Shown here piece after piece: positions 9,341 through 18,113 of a stretch of DNA of 64,000 bases; position 1 is the stretch's first letter, and each line of letters starts with the position of its first letter. The position numbers and the translations under genes are program-made. Source of the stretch: CADEDV01 sp964437415 (GTDB lineage: Bacteria > Bacteroidota > Bacteroidia > Chitinophagales > Chitinophagaceae); contig CAYTGN010000004.1 in the NCBI GenBank assembly GCA_964437415.1, positions 124,001 to 188,000 on the forward strand. The letters are read 5' to 3'. The notes under the pieces are model-generated. The model did no database searches. It was not told the DNA's origin and saw nothing but the letters and a program-made list of their open reading frames with translations.

Positions 9341-9364
9341 AGGAGAATTACGCATATTATATGA

Positions 9365-10273
9365 ATGAATAGCCCTCAGCAAAAAAATATACTGGTTGGA
9401 ATATCGCTTGCCGTTTTGGCAACAGTAATCTGGTCTGGTAATTTTATTGTAGCACGAGGAATTTACAAAGAAGTGCCGCCGGTGAGCCTGGCTTTCTGGC
9501 GTTGGGTTTGTGCCACTATCATACTTCTTCCTTTTGCATGGAAATTTTTTCTCAAAGAATGGGCGGTAGTGAAAAGTTCGTGGCTCTACTTTCTCGTGGC
9601 AGGCATGACCGGTATTTCCATGTTCAATACGTTTGTGTATATCGGTGGACAATACAGCACAGCTATCAACCTTGCCATCATCGGCACCACTTCTTCGCCT
9701 GTCTTTTCCGTGATACTTGCCAGGATCTTTCTCAAAGAAAGTATTGGATGGCCCAAAGTAACGGGCATTGCTCTTTGCATAACAGGCATCCTGTACCTGT
9801 TGTCAAACGGAAACTTTCAAAACCTCCTTTCTTTCCGGTTTTCCAAAGGCGACTGGTGGGTGCTGGCGGCAGCGGTGTCATTTGCCATTTACAATACCAT
9901 GGTGAAAAGAAAACCCGCTGCTGTTTCGCCGGTTAATTTTCTTTTTGTGGCTTTCTGCTCAGGCACTTTGTTATTGATGCCGTTTTACCTGTGGGAAACA
10001 TCTCATACTGCCCCCATTGTATGGAACGGCAACCTGCTGCTGATCATTCTATATTTAGGTCTCGGCGCCTCTGTCATTTGCTTTTTGATATGGAATATTG
10101 CCATCCGTAACCTTGGAGCAGGCAGGGCGGCAATTTTTGGCAACCTTATTCCTGTTTTCAGCAGCATTGAAGCCATATACTTTCTGAAAGAATCATTCAC
10201 CATTGTACATGTCATCAGTATGATACTTGTCTTTGCCGGCATTGTGCTGGCTAATCTTCATTTCCGGCGATGA
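9365..10273 (+). CDS. EamA-family (DMT superfamily) transporter
   Basis: The 302-residue protein has ten predicted membrane segments in two EamA repeats (about 10-150 and 165-300), the layout of RhaT/YdcZ-like drug/metabolite exporters. The first repeat opens with A-T-V-I-W-S-G-N-F-I-V-A-R, typical of the family. The substrate is unknown; many relatives export amino acids or metabolites. Start: ATG at 9365; an overlapping ATG at 9361 is in another frame and stops at once. It lies 24 bases after the radical SAM gene and 27 bases before the MFS gene. Confidence 0.85.
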   Translation: MNSPQQKNILVGISLAVLATVIWSGNFIVARGIYKEVPPVSLAFWRWVCATIILLPFAWKFFLKEWAVVKSSWLYFLVAGMTGISMFNTFVYIGGQYSTAINLAIIGTTSSPVFSVILARIFLKESIGWPKVTGIALCITGILYLLSNGNFQNLLSFRFSKGDWWVLAAAVSFAIYNTMVKRKPAAVSPVNFLFVAFCSGTLLLMPFYLWETSHTAPIVWNGNLLLIILYLGLGASVICFLIWNIAIRNLGAGRAAIFGNLIPVFSSIEAIYFLKESFTIVHVISMILVFAGIVLANLHFRR

Positions 10274-10300
10274 ACTATATTTACAATCATCACTGACCCG

Positions 10301-11488
10301 TTGCAAAAAAGACCAAAACATATTTTACCACTTATTGTGCTTTCCCAGTTTGCAGGCACTTCATTGTGGTTTGTTGGCAATGCGGTGTTGCCTGAACTGA
10401 AAGAAACCCTTCATTTAAGCAAGTATGCCGTCAGTCATGTCACCTCAGCAGTGATGCTGGGTTTTATCGCAGGCACACTCATCTTTGCCTTCTTTGCGCT
10501 GGCCGATCGCTTCTCACCTGCCCGTTTGTTTTTTATCAGTTCATTGCTCGGCGCTTTTTTTAATGCAGCCGTAGCCTGGTGGGCCACTGATGCTTTTTCA
10601 TTGTTCCTGCTCCGGTTTATGACAGGGGTATGCATTGCCGGCATTTACCCTGTAGGTATGAAGATAGCAGCCGACTGGTATGACAAAGGTCTTGGGAAAG
10701 CACTAGGTTTATTATTGGGGGCTTTGATGATCGGAACGGGCTTTCCGCACCTGCTAAAGAACCGTGACTTTGAACTACCCTGGCAGGATGTGTTGTATTA
10801 TACATCGCTGTTTGCCGGCATCGGCGGATTTATCATTCTACTTTTTGTTGGTGATGGCCCTTTTCGCAAAATATCGGGTGGTTTCCGCTGGAACAGTTTC
10901 GGCATCATTTTCAGTTCCAAAAAATGGCGGCAGGCTGCTTTCGGATATTTTGGTCACATGTGGGAATTGTATGCCTTTTGGGCATTTGCCCCGTTCATAC
11001 TTGAATTTTATGCGGCAAAGCATGGCCTGTCATTGAATGTTCCTTTGCTCAGTTTTTTGATAATCGCAGCAGGAGCTGTGGCCAGTATCACCGGCGGATA
11101 CCTGTCGCAAAAGATCGGCAGCGCCAAAGTTGCTTTCACTGCATTGTTCATTTCCGCCTGCTGTTGTCTTTTTTCTCCTTTGCTGTTTTCATTGCCCTCA
11201 ATTTTTTTTATAGGTTATCTCCTTGTTTGGGGTTTCACTGTTTCGCCAGATTCGCCACAATTCTCCACCCTTGTAGCGCAATATGCCCCTGAAGAATTGC
11301 GGGGAACAGCATTAACCATCTACAATTCCATAGGATTTGCCATCACTGTCATCAGCCTGCAGGTAACAGACCGTCTTTTTCATTCAGAGGGGATATTTGG
11401 CGGTGAAAACAGTTTTATCCAACTGGGCATCGGCCCTGTTCTTGGCTTACTCGCATTTTACAAACAATTGTCAGCCGCAAAAAATTAA
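10301..11488 (+). CDS. major facilitator superfamily (MFS) transporter
   Basis: The 395-residue product has about twelve membrane helices in two halves, with the family's opening (L-S-Q-F-A-G-T-S-L-W-F-V-G-N) and a basic loop after helix 2-3 (A-D-R-F-S-P-A-R). Substrate is unknown. The start must be TTG at 10301: in this frame a TGA sits at 10271-10273 (which is also the stop of the EamA gene) and there is no ATG or GTG between them. The two transporter genes are therefore in the same frame, 27 bases apart. It ends the five-gene run that begins at 6423. Confidence 0.85.
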   Translation: MQKRPKHILPLIVLSQFAGTSLWFVGNAVLPELKETLHLSKYAVSHVTSAVMLGFIAGTLIFAFFALADRFSPARLFFISSLLGAFFNAAVAWWATDAFSLFLLRFMTGVCIAGIYPVGMKIAADWYDKGLGKALGLLLGALMIGTGFPHLLKNRDFELPWQDVLYYTSLFAGIGGFIILLFVGDGPFRKISGGFRWNSFGIIFSSKKWRQAAFGYFGHMWELYAFWAFAPFILEFYAAKHGLSLNVPLLSFLIIAAGAVASITGGYLSQKIGSAKVAFTALFISACCCLFSPLLFSLPSIFFIGYLLVWGFTVSPDSPQFSTLVAQYAPEELRGTALTIYNSIGFAITVISLQVTDRLFHSEGIFGGENSFIQLGIGPVLGLLAFYKQLSAAKN

Positions 11489-11625
11489 TAAAAAGGGAAG
11501 ATTACATTTCTTTGAATTGTTCTTCGCGGCAATCTTAACATTTCATATATGTATGCTGCACGGCCTTTGCATCGTTAATAACAGGTGTGAATAAAGAGAC
11601 ATGCCTTTCATTGATAATCAAAGCC

Positions 11626-11633
11626 TAAATTTG
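11626..11633 (+). promoter_or_regulatory. Bacteroidetes -7 promoter element at the TonB-like gene
   Basis: TAAATTTG, a full TAnnTTTG match. Transcription from it should start about 7 bases after the box, near 11640, which is inside the longest version of the reading frame (ATG 11635). This points to the second ATG, 11653, as the real start. Confidence 0.5.
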
Positions 11634-11652
11634 TATGAACAACTCCTACACC

Positions 11653-12522
11653 ATGTCTGCAACCCTTGAAGCAAAAAAGAATTCACAGGCTACCATGATC
11701 ACGGCCGGTTTTGCTGCATTTATGATCCTGCTGATGCTTTTCTGGAAATGGGAACTTCCTGTTTTTGAAAAACCCATCACGGAAGCTGCCATTGAAGTGG
11801 AGCTGAACCTGCCCGATGAGCCCGAAGTGTTTGCCCGCGGCGGTGGTGGGGGCGGCAATCCCGTGCAGGCAACAGGACCTGCCGGCCCGGCGCCTTATTC
11901 ACCTCCCCCTCCCGGCGATGATAAAGATGATGCAAGAGATGTGGAAGAGGATAATGATAAATCTACCCCGGCAGTGCTGAAACCCGACATTCCCAAGCCC
12001 ACTGCCACAAAGATCAACAGCAATAATACACCTGTAAAAACAACTCCAAAAATAGTTGAAACACCTCCTGCTCCTCCAAAACCAAGGGCAGTAGTGGGCA
12101 GAACATTAGGAGGAAACGGCACAGGTGGTGGGGCTGCTGAAAACTATGACAGAAGCGGCGGCAGCGGAACAGGTTCTGGTGTGGGTACCGGATCCGGCAG
12201 TGGCGGCGGCAGCGGAACAGGCGCCGGTGGTGGAAATGGATCAGGTGTAGGAGGCGGCAGCGGCCCCAGGGTTACCAAAGGAGACCGAAGCATTGTGAGA
12301 GCCTATGCTTTCGAGGGCGACCTGGAGAAAGCAACAGTTTATGCAGACATAAAAGTTACAGCAGATGGTATAGGCCAGTTTGTACAGTTTGCCAAAGGCT
12401 CCACTGCAACCAGTTCTTCATACCGTACCGCTATTACGCAATATCTCCGAAATATGCGTTTCAACAAGTCAGACCATGAATCTTTGGTGACCGTGCAGTT
12501 CAATTTCAGGGTCACTAACTAA
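11653..12522 (+). CDS. TonB-like energy transducer / proline- and glycine-rich membrane protein
   Basis: The layout is that of TonB-like proteins: an N-terminal membrane anchor (about 16-35 from ATG 11653), a proline-rich span (P-P-P-P-G, then repeated K-P/T-P), an unusually glycine-rich linker (about 160-210, G-S-G-T-G-S-G repeats) and a C-terminal domain of about 85 residues. The C-terminal domain (V-Y-A-D-I-K-V-T-A-D-G-I-G to V-T-V-Q-F-N-F-R-V) has the strand pattern of TonB C-termini, but it lacks the usual YP motif, so the call is tentative. TonB proteins transmit proton-motive energy from ExbBD to outer-membrane receptors; no exbBD genes are adjacent. The start at 11653 is chosen from the -7 box at 11626-11633; the longer form begins at 11635. 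Confidence 0.6.
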   Translation: MSATLEAKKNSQATMITAGFAAFMILLMLFWKWELPVFEKPITEAAIEVELNLPDEPEVFARGGGGGGNPVQATGPAGPAPYSPPPPGDDKDDARDVEEDNDKSTPAVLKPDIPKPTATKINSNNTPVKTTPKIVETPPAPPKPRAVVGRTLGGNGTGGGAAENYDRSGGSGTGSGVGTGSGSGGGSGTGAGGGNGSGVGGGSGPRVTKGDRSIVRAYAFEGDLEKATVYADIKVTADGIGQFVQFAKGSTATSSSYRTAITQYLRNMRFNKSDHESLVTVQFNFRVTN

Positions 12523-12533
12523 TATAACTTTAC

Positions 12534-12565
12534 AACCGGCACCTGGGATAGTGCCGGTTTTTTTC
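12534..12565 (+). terminator. rho-independent terminator after the TonB-like gene
   Basis: A hairpin with arms AACCGGCAC and GTGCCGGTT is followed by a run of T. It lies 12 bases after the stop codon and overlaps the longest upstream extension of the next reading frame, so the HNH gene must start later. Confidence 0.85.
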
Positions 12566-12619
12566 TGCTTATGCTGTACAGAATTCTCCAAAACCGGCTG
12601 TATTTACTTTATCAAATAC

Positions 12620-12913
12620 ATGCCCATGTGGATCATTCGTTTTATTCTTCAGTTATTTAGCGACCAGTACACCGACAAACGGGGATATAAACGCTTTAAG
12701 TCAAATGGCCGATTAGTGCACAGGGTGGTGGCAGAAAAGAAACTGGGGCGAAAACTAAAATCGCAGGAAGTGGTGCACCACCGCGACAGGAACAAGACCA
12801 ATAACACACCAGGCAATCTTCGTGTATTTAAAAACCAGGCATCGCATGACAGACAGCACCGGAAAGATGCAAGAAGATATGGTAAGCGATGGAGTTATAA
12901 CGGGAACAACTAA
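12620..12913 (+). CDS. small HNH endonuclease-like protein
   Basis: From ATG 12620 the product is 97 residues (a second ATG is at 12626). It carries an HNH motif of the HNH_3 type: E-V-V-H-H-R-D near residues 50-56, the N of N-K-T-N-N near 62, the N-L pair at 66-67 and H76 in A-S-H. The stretch H-R-V-V-A-E-K-K-L-G-R just before it is common in phage and homing HNH nucleases. A single-metal HNH nuclease nicks or cuts DNA. The protein is very basic. No intron, phage genes or repeats surround it, so it may be a domesticated or solitary homing-type gene. The longer frame from 12551 runs through the terminator and is not preferred. Confidence 0.7.
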   Translation: MPMWIIRFILQLFSDQYTDKRGYKRFKSNGRLVHRVVAEKKLGRKLKSQEVVHHRDRNKTNNTPGNLRVFKNQASHDRQHRKDARRYGKRWSYNGNN

Positions 12914-13058
12914 TTTTTAGTCTTATACATACCGGGATTCATCAGGGTCGTGCCAATATTACCTCATATTTGCAGATTCGATTGGGGTTGCAGGCATATC
13001 CTCTGTCCCTTGTTTGCTATCAGTTTGTTTATATTTACAACCAATCACCAGAATACAA

Positions 13059-13499
13059 ATGAAAAAACAATTTATTACCCTTGCCTTTTCCGGCTTGGCA
13101 TGGCTTGGCTCCAGTGCACAATACCCGAATCATATAATCATTGAGAAATTGCTGAAAACAGACACTACATCAGCGGGTCAAAAAATTACCTACCCGAAAT
13201 TTGAGAATGCGGAAATCACTGCGCTTAAAATTATGCTGAAACCCGGCAGTTCAACCGGGTGGCATAAACATGATATTCCCCTGTTTGCCTATATCGTGCA
13301 GGGTACGCTTACTGTTGAAACGGATGATGGAAAGCAACTTCAGTTTGAAGCCGGCTCGGCCATGTCAGAAGTGATCGGTATGTATCACCAGGGTATTAAC
13401 CGGGGAAAAGAAGAGCTTATTTTGATTGCATTCTACCTTGGAGGCAAAGGAATACCGTTATTGATAGCTAAAGAAATCCCTGAAAAGACAAAAAACTAA
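13059..13499 (+). CDS. exported single-domain cupin protein
   Basis: The 146-residue product begins with a signal peptide (MKKQFITLAFSGLAWLGSSAQ has the pattern; cleavage near S-A-Q) and is otherwise one cupin barrel. Motif 1 is G-W-H-K-H-D with the family's glutamate position occupied by a non-acidic residue (H-K-H-D-I-P-L-F), and motif 2 carries a histidine in M-Y-H-Q-G. Cupins bind a metal and serve as enzymes or sensors; the role here is unknown. Start: ATG at 13059, since upstream starts in the frame lack a signal peptide. A TATATTTA at 13030-13037 is a seven-of-eight -7 match. It stands alone, with the convergent kinase gene downstream. Confidence 0.75.
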   Translation: MKKQFITLAFSGLAWLGSSAQYPNHIIIEKLLKTDTTSAGQKITYPKFENAEITALKIMLKPGSSTGWHKHDIPLFAYIVQGTLTVETDDGKQLQFEAGSAMSEVIGMYHQGINRGKEELILIAFYLGGKGIPLLIAKEIPEKTKN

Positions 13500-13574
13500 A
13501 AAGCAAAAAGCTAAGAGGCCGGCAATTTGGAAATCAATGGATACCCGGATAAATAAATGAGATGGACGAATTGC

Positions 13575-16500
13575 TCACTTCTCCGTCACCAGCGGCAATT
13601 CCACATAAAAAACTGTACCCTTGCCCTGCTCTGTTTCAAACCAGATAGTTCCTCCCGCCTGCTCCACGATGCCTTTGCACATGGCAAGACCCAGCCCTGT
13701 TCCGGAAGATTTTGTAGTGAAATTGGGCACAAATATCCTCGATTGCATTTCGGGTGCAATACCTTCTCCGTTATCTTTAACACTGATCCTGACAGCACCT
13801 GCCTGCAATTTCTCAGTTACTTCGATACGGCAAAAGCCACTATCGCTGCAGGCTTCCACAGCATTTGCAAAAAGATTAGTGAACAGGCGGTTCATCTGTG
13901 TTTTATCTGCTTCCATCAGCAATTCATCATCAACAGGGCTCCACAGCAGTTCTGTTCTTTCATCAGAATTGTATAATTCCTTTAAGGATGCGATCACCTG
14001 GTGAAGATCGAAACGGGTGACATTGGTGTTGCCGATATTGGCAAACTGTGAAAAATCGGCGGCAATTTTTGAAAGATGATCAATTTGTTCCACCAGTGTA
14101 TGTGCCACACTGGAAGAAAGTTCTTTTACATTCGGCTGGTTATTATCAATGGCTTTTTGCAGGTACTGGATGCTCAGTTTCATCGGTGTCAGCGGATTCT
14201 TGATCTCATGGGCCACCTGCCGGGCCATTTCCCTCCAGGCGCCTTCTCTTTCGCTTTTAGCAAGGGCTTCAGCACTGGCTCCAAGTTTAGCCACCATTTT
14301 ATTGTATTCTGTCACCAATCCGCCTATTTCGTCATTGCGGCTCCAAACAATTTCTTCATTGAGTTTGCCGAGGTTCACTTCCCTCATTTTTTCGCTGATA
14401 AGAGAGAATGAACGGGTGATGCGGTTGGTGATGAAAAGAGCAATCAAACCAGCCACCAGAAAAATAAACGCATTCAGGTTTATCAGTGTCACGAGGAAAT
14501 TGGATATTTCCTGGTTCAGTTCGGGTTGCGAAGTGAAGTAAGGTATATTCACATAGGCATAGGCATTGCCATATTCATCCCTGACAGGGGCGTAAATGCT
14601 GAGATATGAAAGCTTGCCTATCTTTTCCTTTTCGGCATGTTGCACTAATCTTTCCCTGCTGAGATGAAAATAAGCGGATGGGTCCATCTTTTTGCTCAAC
14701 ACTCCTTTGTTGTACACATTGGCCTCTGATGATACATAAAGATTGCCTTCCAGATCATAAACATTCACATCCACACCGTGAATATCAGACACATCATTCA
14801 CTAAATTTTGAAGGTTGAAGTTGGAAACCGAGTCATATATTTTCACCACATCATCAAATGTGCTGTGATCAGCAAGTTCCTTTTGCATTTCATTCACCAT
14901 GATCTGCATGGTACGGCTTAGCTTTTCGTTATTATTTCTCTCATAGCGGCTGATAAAAAAGGAAATGGTGGAGATGCCAATAATGACGAATGAGAGTACA
15001 CTGATAAAAATGATAGTGCTGTGCACTTGGCTGCGTATGTTCAGTTGGAGGATGCTGCTGATGCGCTGCCGGCTGCTGAATGTCCGCAACAAAAGCGACA
15101 GGAAGCGAACAATGGCCACTAAGAAAAGAAAAGAACAAAAAATGTATGAAAACAAAGTGATGGTTTCTAAAAGACTGTCCTGCTTGCGTACCATCACCAC
15201 CACTTTTTCGTTGCTGGCCTTGTACCACAGCTCATCATGATCGCCATTGACCCTCTTTTCAAACTCATGCTTCGGCATTTCAGCATCTCTGAGCCAGATA
15301 GCAAAAGGATACTTGGTGGAGGGAGAAACTAATCTTTTGTTGTTATAAATTGCATAGGAATAAATGGGAGAGCTTTCGGGATCGTTTTGCCTGAACTGGC
15401 GAAACAACTCCGGGAAGAGTGCATCACTGCTAAATTTTTTCGGATTTGACAAAATGAACAAATACCCCATCATTTGCCCGTCATCATCTGCTATTTCCCG
15501 TTTGGTGATATACATGAATTGATCAAAAGCTGTTTCATAAATGAACAATCCCGGTGTGGTTGTAGGCTTTGCTTCCACTGCCAGCATAGTGTTCAGATCA
15601 TCATAAGTGGCCGGATCATCGTTATTCACCGGCATGCCGGCGGCGTCATACACATACAGCCTCGTATCATATTTATTGAGATAGCCGCTGTAATTTTCCG
15701 TCACAATGCTGTCCCGTAATTTTTTACTCCTTTCCGGGTCGGCAAACCGATGGTAATTATCACTCAGGAAATCGCTGTCAAGGTATTGCAGTGCAATATT
15801 CAGCAACCGTTCACTGGCGGGGTCGGTTTGCATCGCCAGTTTCTCTGCAAAATTTTTCCTTCTTTTCCATTCAGCATCTTTATTCTCCACCAGCATGATG
15901 GAAGCAATAGAAACAGAAAAGATGAATATCCAGAAAAGAATACCGGCGATATTGATCCGGATGCTCTGAAAAAGTACGCCCTGCTGCTGAATAAACCAGG
16001 TGTATAAAAGGAGCCAGCCCAATACGGGTATATAAAATAACACGGTGGGGTCGCCAGAACGAACAGTGAGATAAACCAACCCGGCGAAACAAATAGCAAA
16101 ATAAATGATTGCAGACCGTCCTTCGAACAATGGGAAGATGAGGCGAAACAATAACTGGGTAAAATAATAATAGGATAAAGACAAGCTGGCCAAAGCAATA
16201 AAGCCAAAGACGGTGAACCTGTTCAGGCTGAAAAAATCTGTGACATCAAAAGAAATTTTTGAATCAGCTATAATGCTCCTGATGACTGAAGCCAGCATGA
16301 AAGTGGAAAAAATAAGCAGGCATAAAGAAACGAAACCTGCTATCCATCTTGTTGTTGCTGAAAAACGATTTGTAAGCCCGCCTGTTTGGCTGAGTTTTGA
16401 CCAGGCAAATAAAACGATCCAGCAAAAAAGAAATGAATTGATAAGCAGATCGCCCAATGACCTTTGCACTACATTAGACCCATAGATGGAGGGGTCAAAG

Positions 16501-17339
16501 AGTTCAAACTGCCGCAGGTTCAGCAGTGAAGGATATAAATAGATAATGATACGTATTGCTGCAATTACTGCTACAAGTACCCCTATTGACACCCACACAC
16601 CTTTTTTCTTTGCAATGGATTCCGCCAGCAGATGAACGAAAAAGAAAAGGAATAACAAGGCACATAGTCTTAAAACGATAGTGAGTTTGTTACTATAGGG
16701 GACTGCGCCGGAAGACCGGGCTTCAAGCTGAAAAAGTCTTTTTCCTGATAATGATGTTACCGGAGCGGCTGATTCATTTTGACTAAGCGCTACCCATTTA
16801 TCTGCCTCGGCACTGTGGGCAAACCGGCGGGGCAAATAATCCGTTTCGATAAAAAACTCAAACCGTACAGGGATCAGCGCAAATGCGATGATGCTTTCTT
16901 CTATACCCTGAAGGGAGAAAGTTCGTTTTTCAATGAGATAATAACCGTTATTGAGTTGCTGAAAATATTCCCCGTCTTCAGCGCCGAATATTTCCGGCGG
17001 TGGCACAGCAAGCTGGTCACTCCAAAAACGCATCTGCACCCTCCCAAACATATCAGCGACATACAAAAAACTGCCATGTGAACCTGAGATCAAACTGTTG
17101 AGTTCCTGGACAGATTCTGTTTTGCTGGCCAATTTTCTCACTAAGGCTGTATCGGCTAAAAAAGCAGCAAAACTTTGTTGCTCTTTATGCAAATACTTTT
17201 CGAGCAGCTTCACTTCCCGTGAGACAGAAGAACGGCCGGAATACTGCTCATGGAAGAAAAAAGAAACAGTAAACAGGATGACAGCAAGAAACAGGAAGCT
17301 GTATTTTGAAAATAATATATTCCTGGCGGTCTTGTTCAC
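13575..17339 (-). CDS. very large membrane sensor histidine kinase (NtrY-like kinase core)
   Basis: At 1254 residues this is far larger than ordinary kinases. Order: a membrane helix (about 12-30), a first extracytoplasmic domain (to about 215), a block of some seven to nine helices (about 225-500), a second sensor domain (about 500-745), two more helices, a third extracytoplasmic domain (about 830-955), a helix, HAMP (about 980-1030), HisKA and HATPase. The phospho-accepting histidine is H1044 in Q-V-A-H-E-I-K-N-P, the NtrY-family form; ATP-site motifs D-N-G-E-G-I-A and G-T-G-L-G-L-A are intact. It starts with GTG overlapping the mazG TGA (GTGA, 17336-17339), so the two are translationally coupled. 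No response regulator is adjacent. The signal is unknown. Confidence 0.85.
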   Translation of the reverse strand: MNKTARNILFSKYSFLFLAVILFTVSFFFHEQYSGRSSVSREVKLLEKYLHKEQQSFAAFLADTALVRKLASKTESVQELNSLISGSHGSFLYVADMFGRVQMRFWSDQLAVPPPEIFGAEDGEYFQQLNNGYYLIEKRTFSLQGIEESIIAFALIPVRFEFFIETDYLPRRFAHSAEADKWVALSQNESAAPVTSLSGKRLFQLEARSSGAVPYSNKLTIVLRLCALLFLFFFVHLLAESIAKKKGVWVSIGVLVAVIAAIRIIIYLYPSLLNLRQFELFDPSIYGSNVVQRSLGDLLINSFLFCWIVLFAWSKLSQTGGLTNRFSATTRWIAGFVSLCLLIFSTFMLASVIRSIIADSKISFDVTDFFSLNRFTVFGFIALASLSLSYYYFTQLLFRLIFPLFEGRSAIIYFAICFAGLVYLTVRSGDPTVLFYIPVLGWLLLYTWFIQQQGVLFQSIRINIAGILFWIFIFSVSIASIMLVENKDAEWKRRKNFAEKLAMQTDPASERLLNIALQYLDSDFLSDNYHRFADPERSKKLRDSIVTENYSGYLNKYDTRLYVYDAAGMPVNNDDPATYDDLNTMLAVEAKPTTTPGLFIYETAFDQFMYITKREIADDDGQMMGYLFILSNPKKFSSDALFPELFRQFRQNDPESSPIYSYAIYNNKRLVSPSTKYPFAIWLRDAEMPKHEFEKRVNGDHDELWYKASNEKVVVMVRKQDSLLETITLFSYIFCSFLFLVAIVRFLSLLLRTFSSRQRISSILQLNIRSQVHSTIIFISVLSFVIIGISTISFFISRYERNNNEKLSRTMQIMVNEMQKELADHSTFDDVVKIYDSVSNFNLQNLVNDVSDIHGVDVNVYDLEGNLYVSSEANVYNKGVLSKKMDPSAYFHLSRERLVQHAEKEKIGKLSYLSIYAPVRDEYGNAYAYVNIPYFTSQPELNQEISNFLVTLINLNAFIFLVAGLIALFITNRITRSFSLISEKMREVNLGKLNEEIVWSRNDEIGGLVTEYNKMVAKLGASAEALAKSEREGAWREMARQVAHEIKNPLTPMKLSIQYLQKAIDNNQPNVKELSSSVAHTLVEQIDHLSKIAADFSQFANIGNTNVTRFDLHQVIASLKELYNSDERTELLWSPVDDELLMEADKTQMNRLFTNLFANAVEACSDSGFCRIEVTEKLQAGAVRISVKDNGEGIAPEMQSRIFVPNFTTKSSGTGLGLAMCKGIVEQAGGTIWFETEQGKGTVFYVELPLVTEK

Positions 17340-18103
17340 TGCTGTTTTTTAATACTGTTCCAGAGTTCATCCATCTCCTGCAGGCTCATGTTCCGGAGGT
17401 CTTTCCCCTGGCTGAGAGCCTGTTGTTCCATCTTTGTAAAACGCCGGATGAATTTTTTATTAGTTCGTTCCAGTGCATTTTCGGCGTCAACCTGCAAAAA
17501 CCGTGCATAATTGATAAGTGAAAAGACCACATCGCCGAATTCATCTTCCGTTTTGACAGGATCACCGCTTTGTAGGGCCGCTTTCAACTCAACGATCTCT
17601 TCTTCCACTTTTTCCCAAACCTGCTCCCTGTTATCCCATTCAAAACCCACCTGCTTTGCTTTTTCCTGCAAACGCATCGCTTTCACCATTGCCGGCAAAG
17701 ATATTGGCACACCACTGAGCACCGAATCTTTGCCTTCTTTCAATTTCAGTTTTTCCCAGTTCTTTTTCACATCTTCATCATTGCTCACTTTCACGTCTCC
17801 ATAAATATGCGGATGGCGGGCAATTAACTTCTCACAAATACCATTGATCACATCCTGAAGCTCAAACTGATTTTTCTCACTGCCTATTCTTGCATAAAAA
17901 ACAATATGCAGCAGCAGATCACCAAGTTCTTCCCGGATGCCTTTCCAGTCTTCATCTGTGATAGCGTCTGCCAGTTCATAGGTCTCTTCGATTGTCATTT
18001 GCCGCAATGAAGCGATAGTCTGCTTCCTGTCCCAGGGACATTGTTCCCTGAGTTCATCCATGATGCCGACCAATCTTAAAAATGCTTCTCCTGTTGTCGT
18101 CAT
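17336..18103 (-). CDS. mazG: nucleoside triphosphate pyrophosphohydrolase MazG
   Basis: MazG hydrolyses (d)NTPs to the monophosphate and pyrophosphate, cleaning the nucleotide pool or modulating stress. The 255-residue product is full length with the two-domain layout of E. coli MazG. The first metal-binding motif is E39-E40-T-Y-E43 followed by E59-L-G-D62; the opening R-E-Q-C-P-W-D is characteristic. A second MazG-like half follows (E-E-E-I-V-E-L and E-D-E-F-G-D-V). Its TGA overlaps the GTG of the giant kinase, and the DUF3667 gene is 10 bases upstream, so the three minus-strand genes look like one operon. Confidence 0.92.
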   Translation of the reverse strand: MTTTGEAFLRLVGIMDELREQCPWDRKQTIASLRQMTIEETYELADAITDEDWKGIREELGDLLLHIVFYARIGSEKNQFELQDVINGICEKLIARHPHIYGDVKVSNDEDVKKNWEKLKLKEGKDSVLSGVPISLPAMVKAMRLQEKAKQVGFEWDNREQVWEKVEEEIVELKAALQSGDPVKTEDEFGDVVFSLINYARFLQVDAENALERTNKKFIRRFTKMEQQALSQGKDLRNMSLQEMDELWNSIKKQQ

Positions 18104-18113
18104 ATCAAATTGG

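Noticed and set aside
12130..12280. Strongly repetitive GGC/GGA-rich sequence that could look like a tandem repeat array
   Set aside because: It encodes the glycine/serine-rich linker of the TonB-like protein in one open frame; the units vary and there are no CRISPR-like spacers.
12620..12913. HNH gene as part of a phage or intron
   Set aside because: No integrase, phage structural genes, intron ends or interrupted host gene are visible around it.
12950..13144. Reading frame overlapping the start of the cupin gene
   Set aside because: It covers the cupin promoter and signal peptide in another frame and has no domain.
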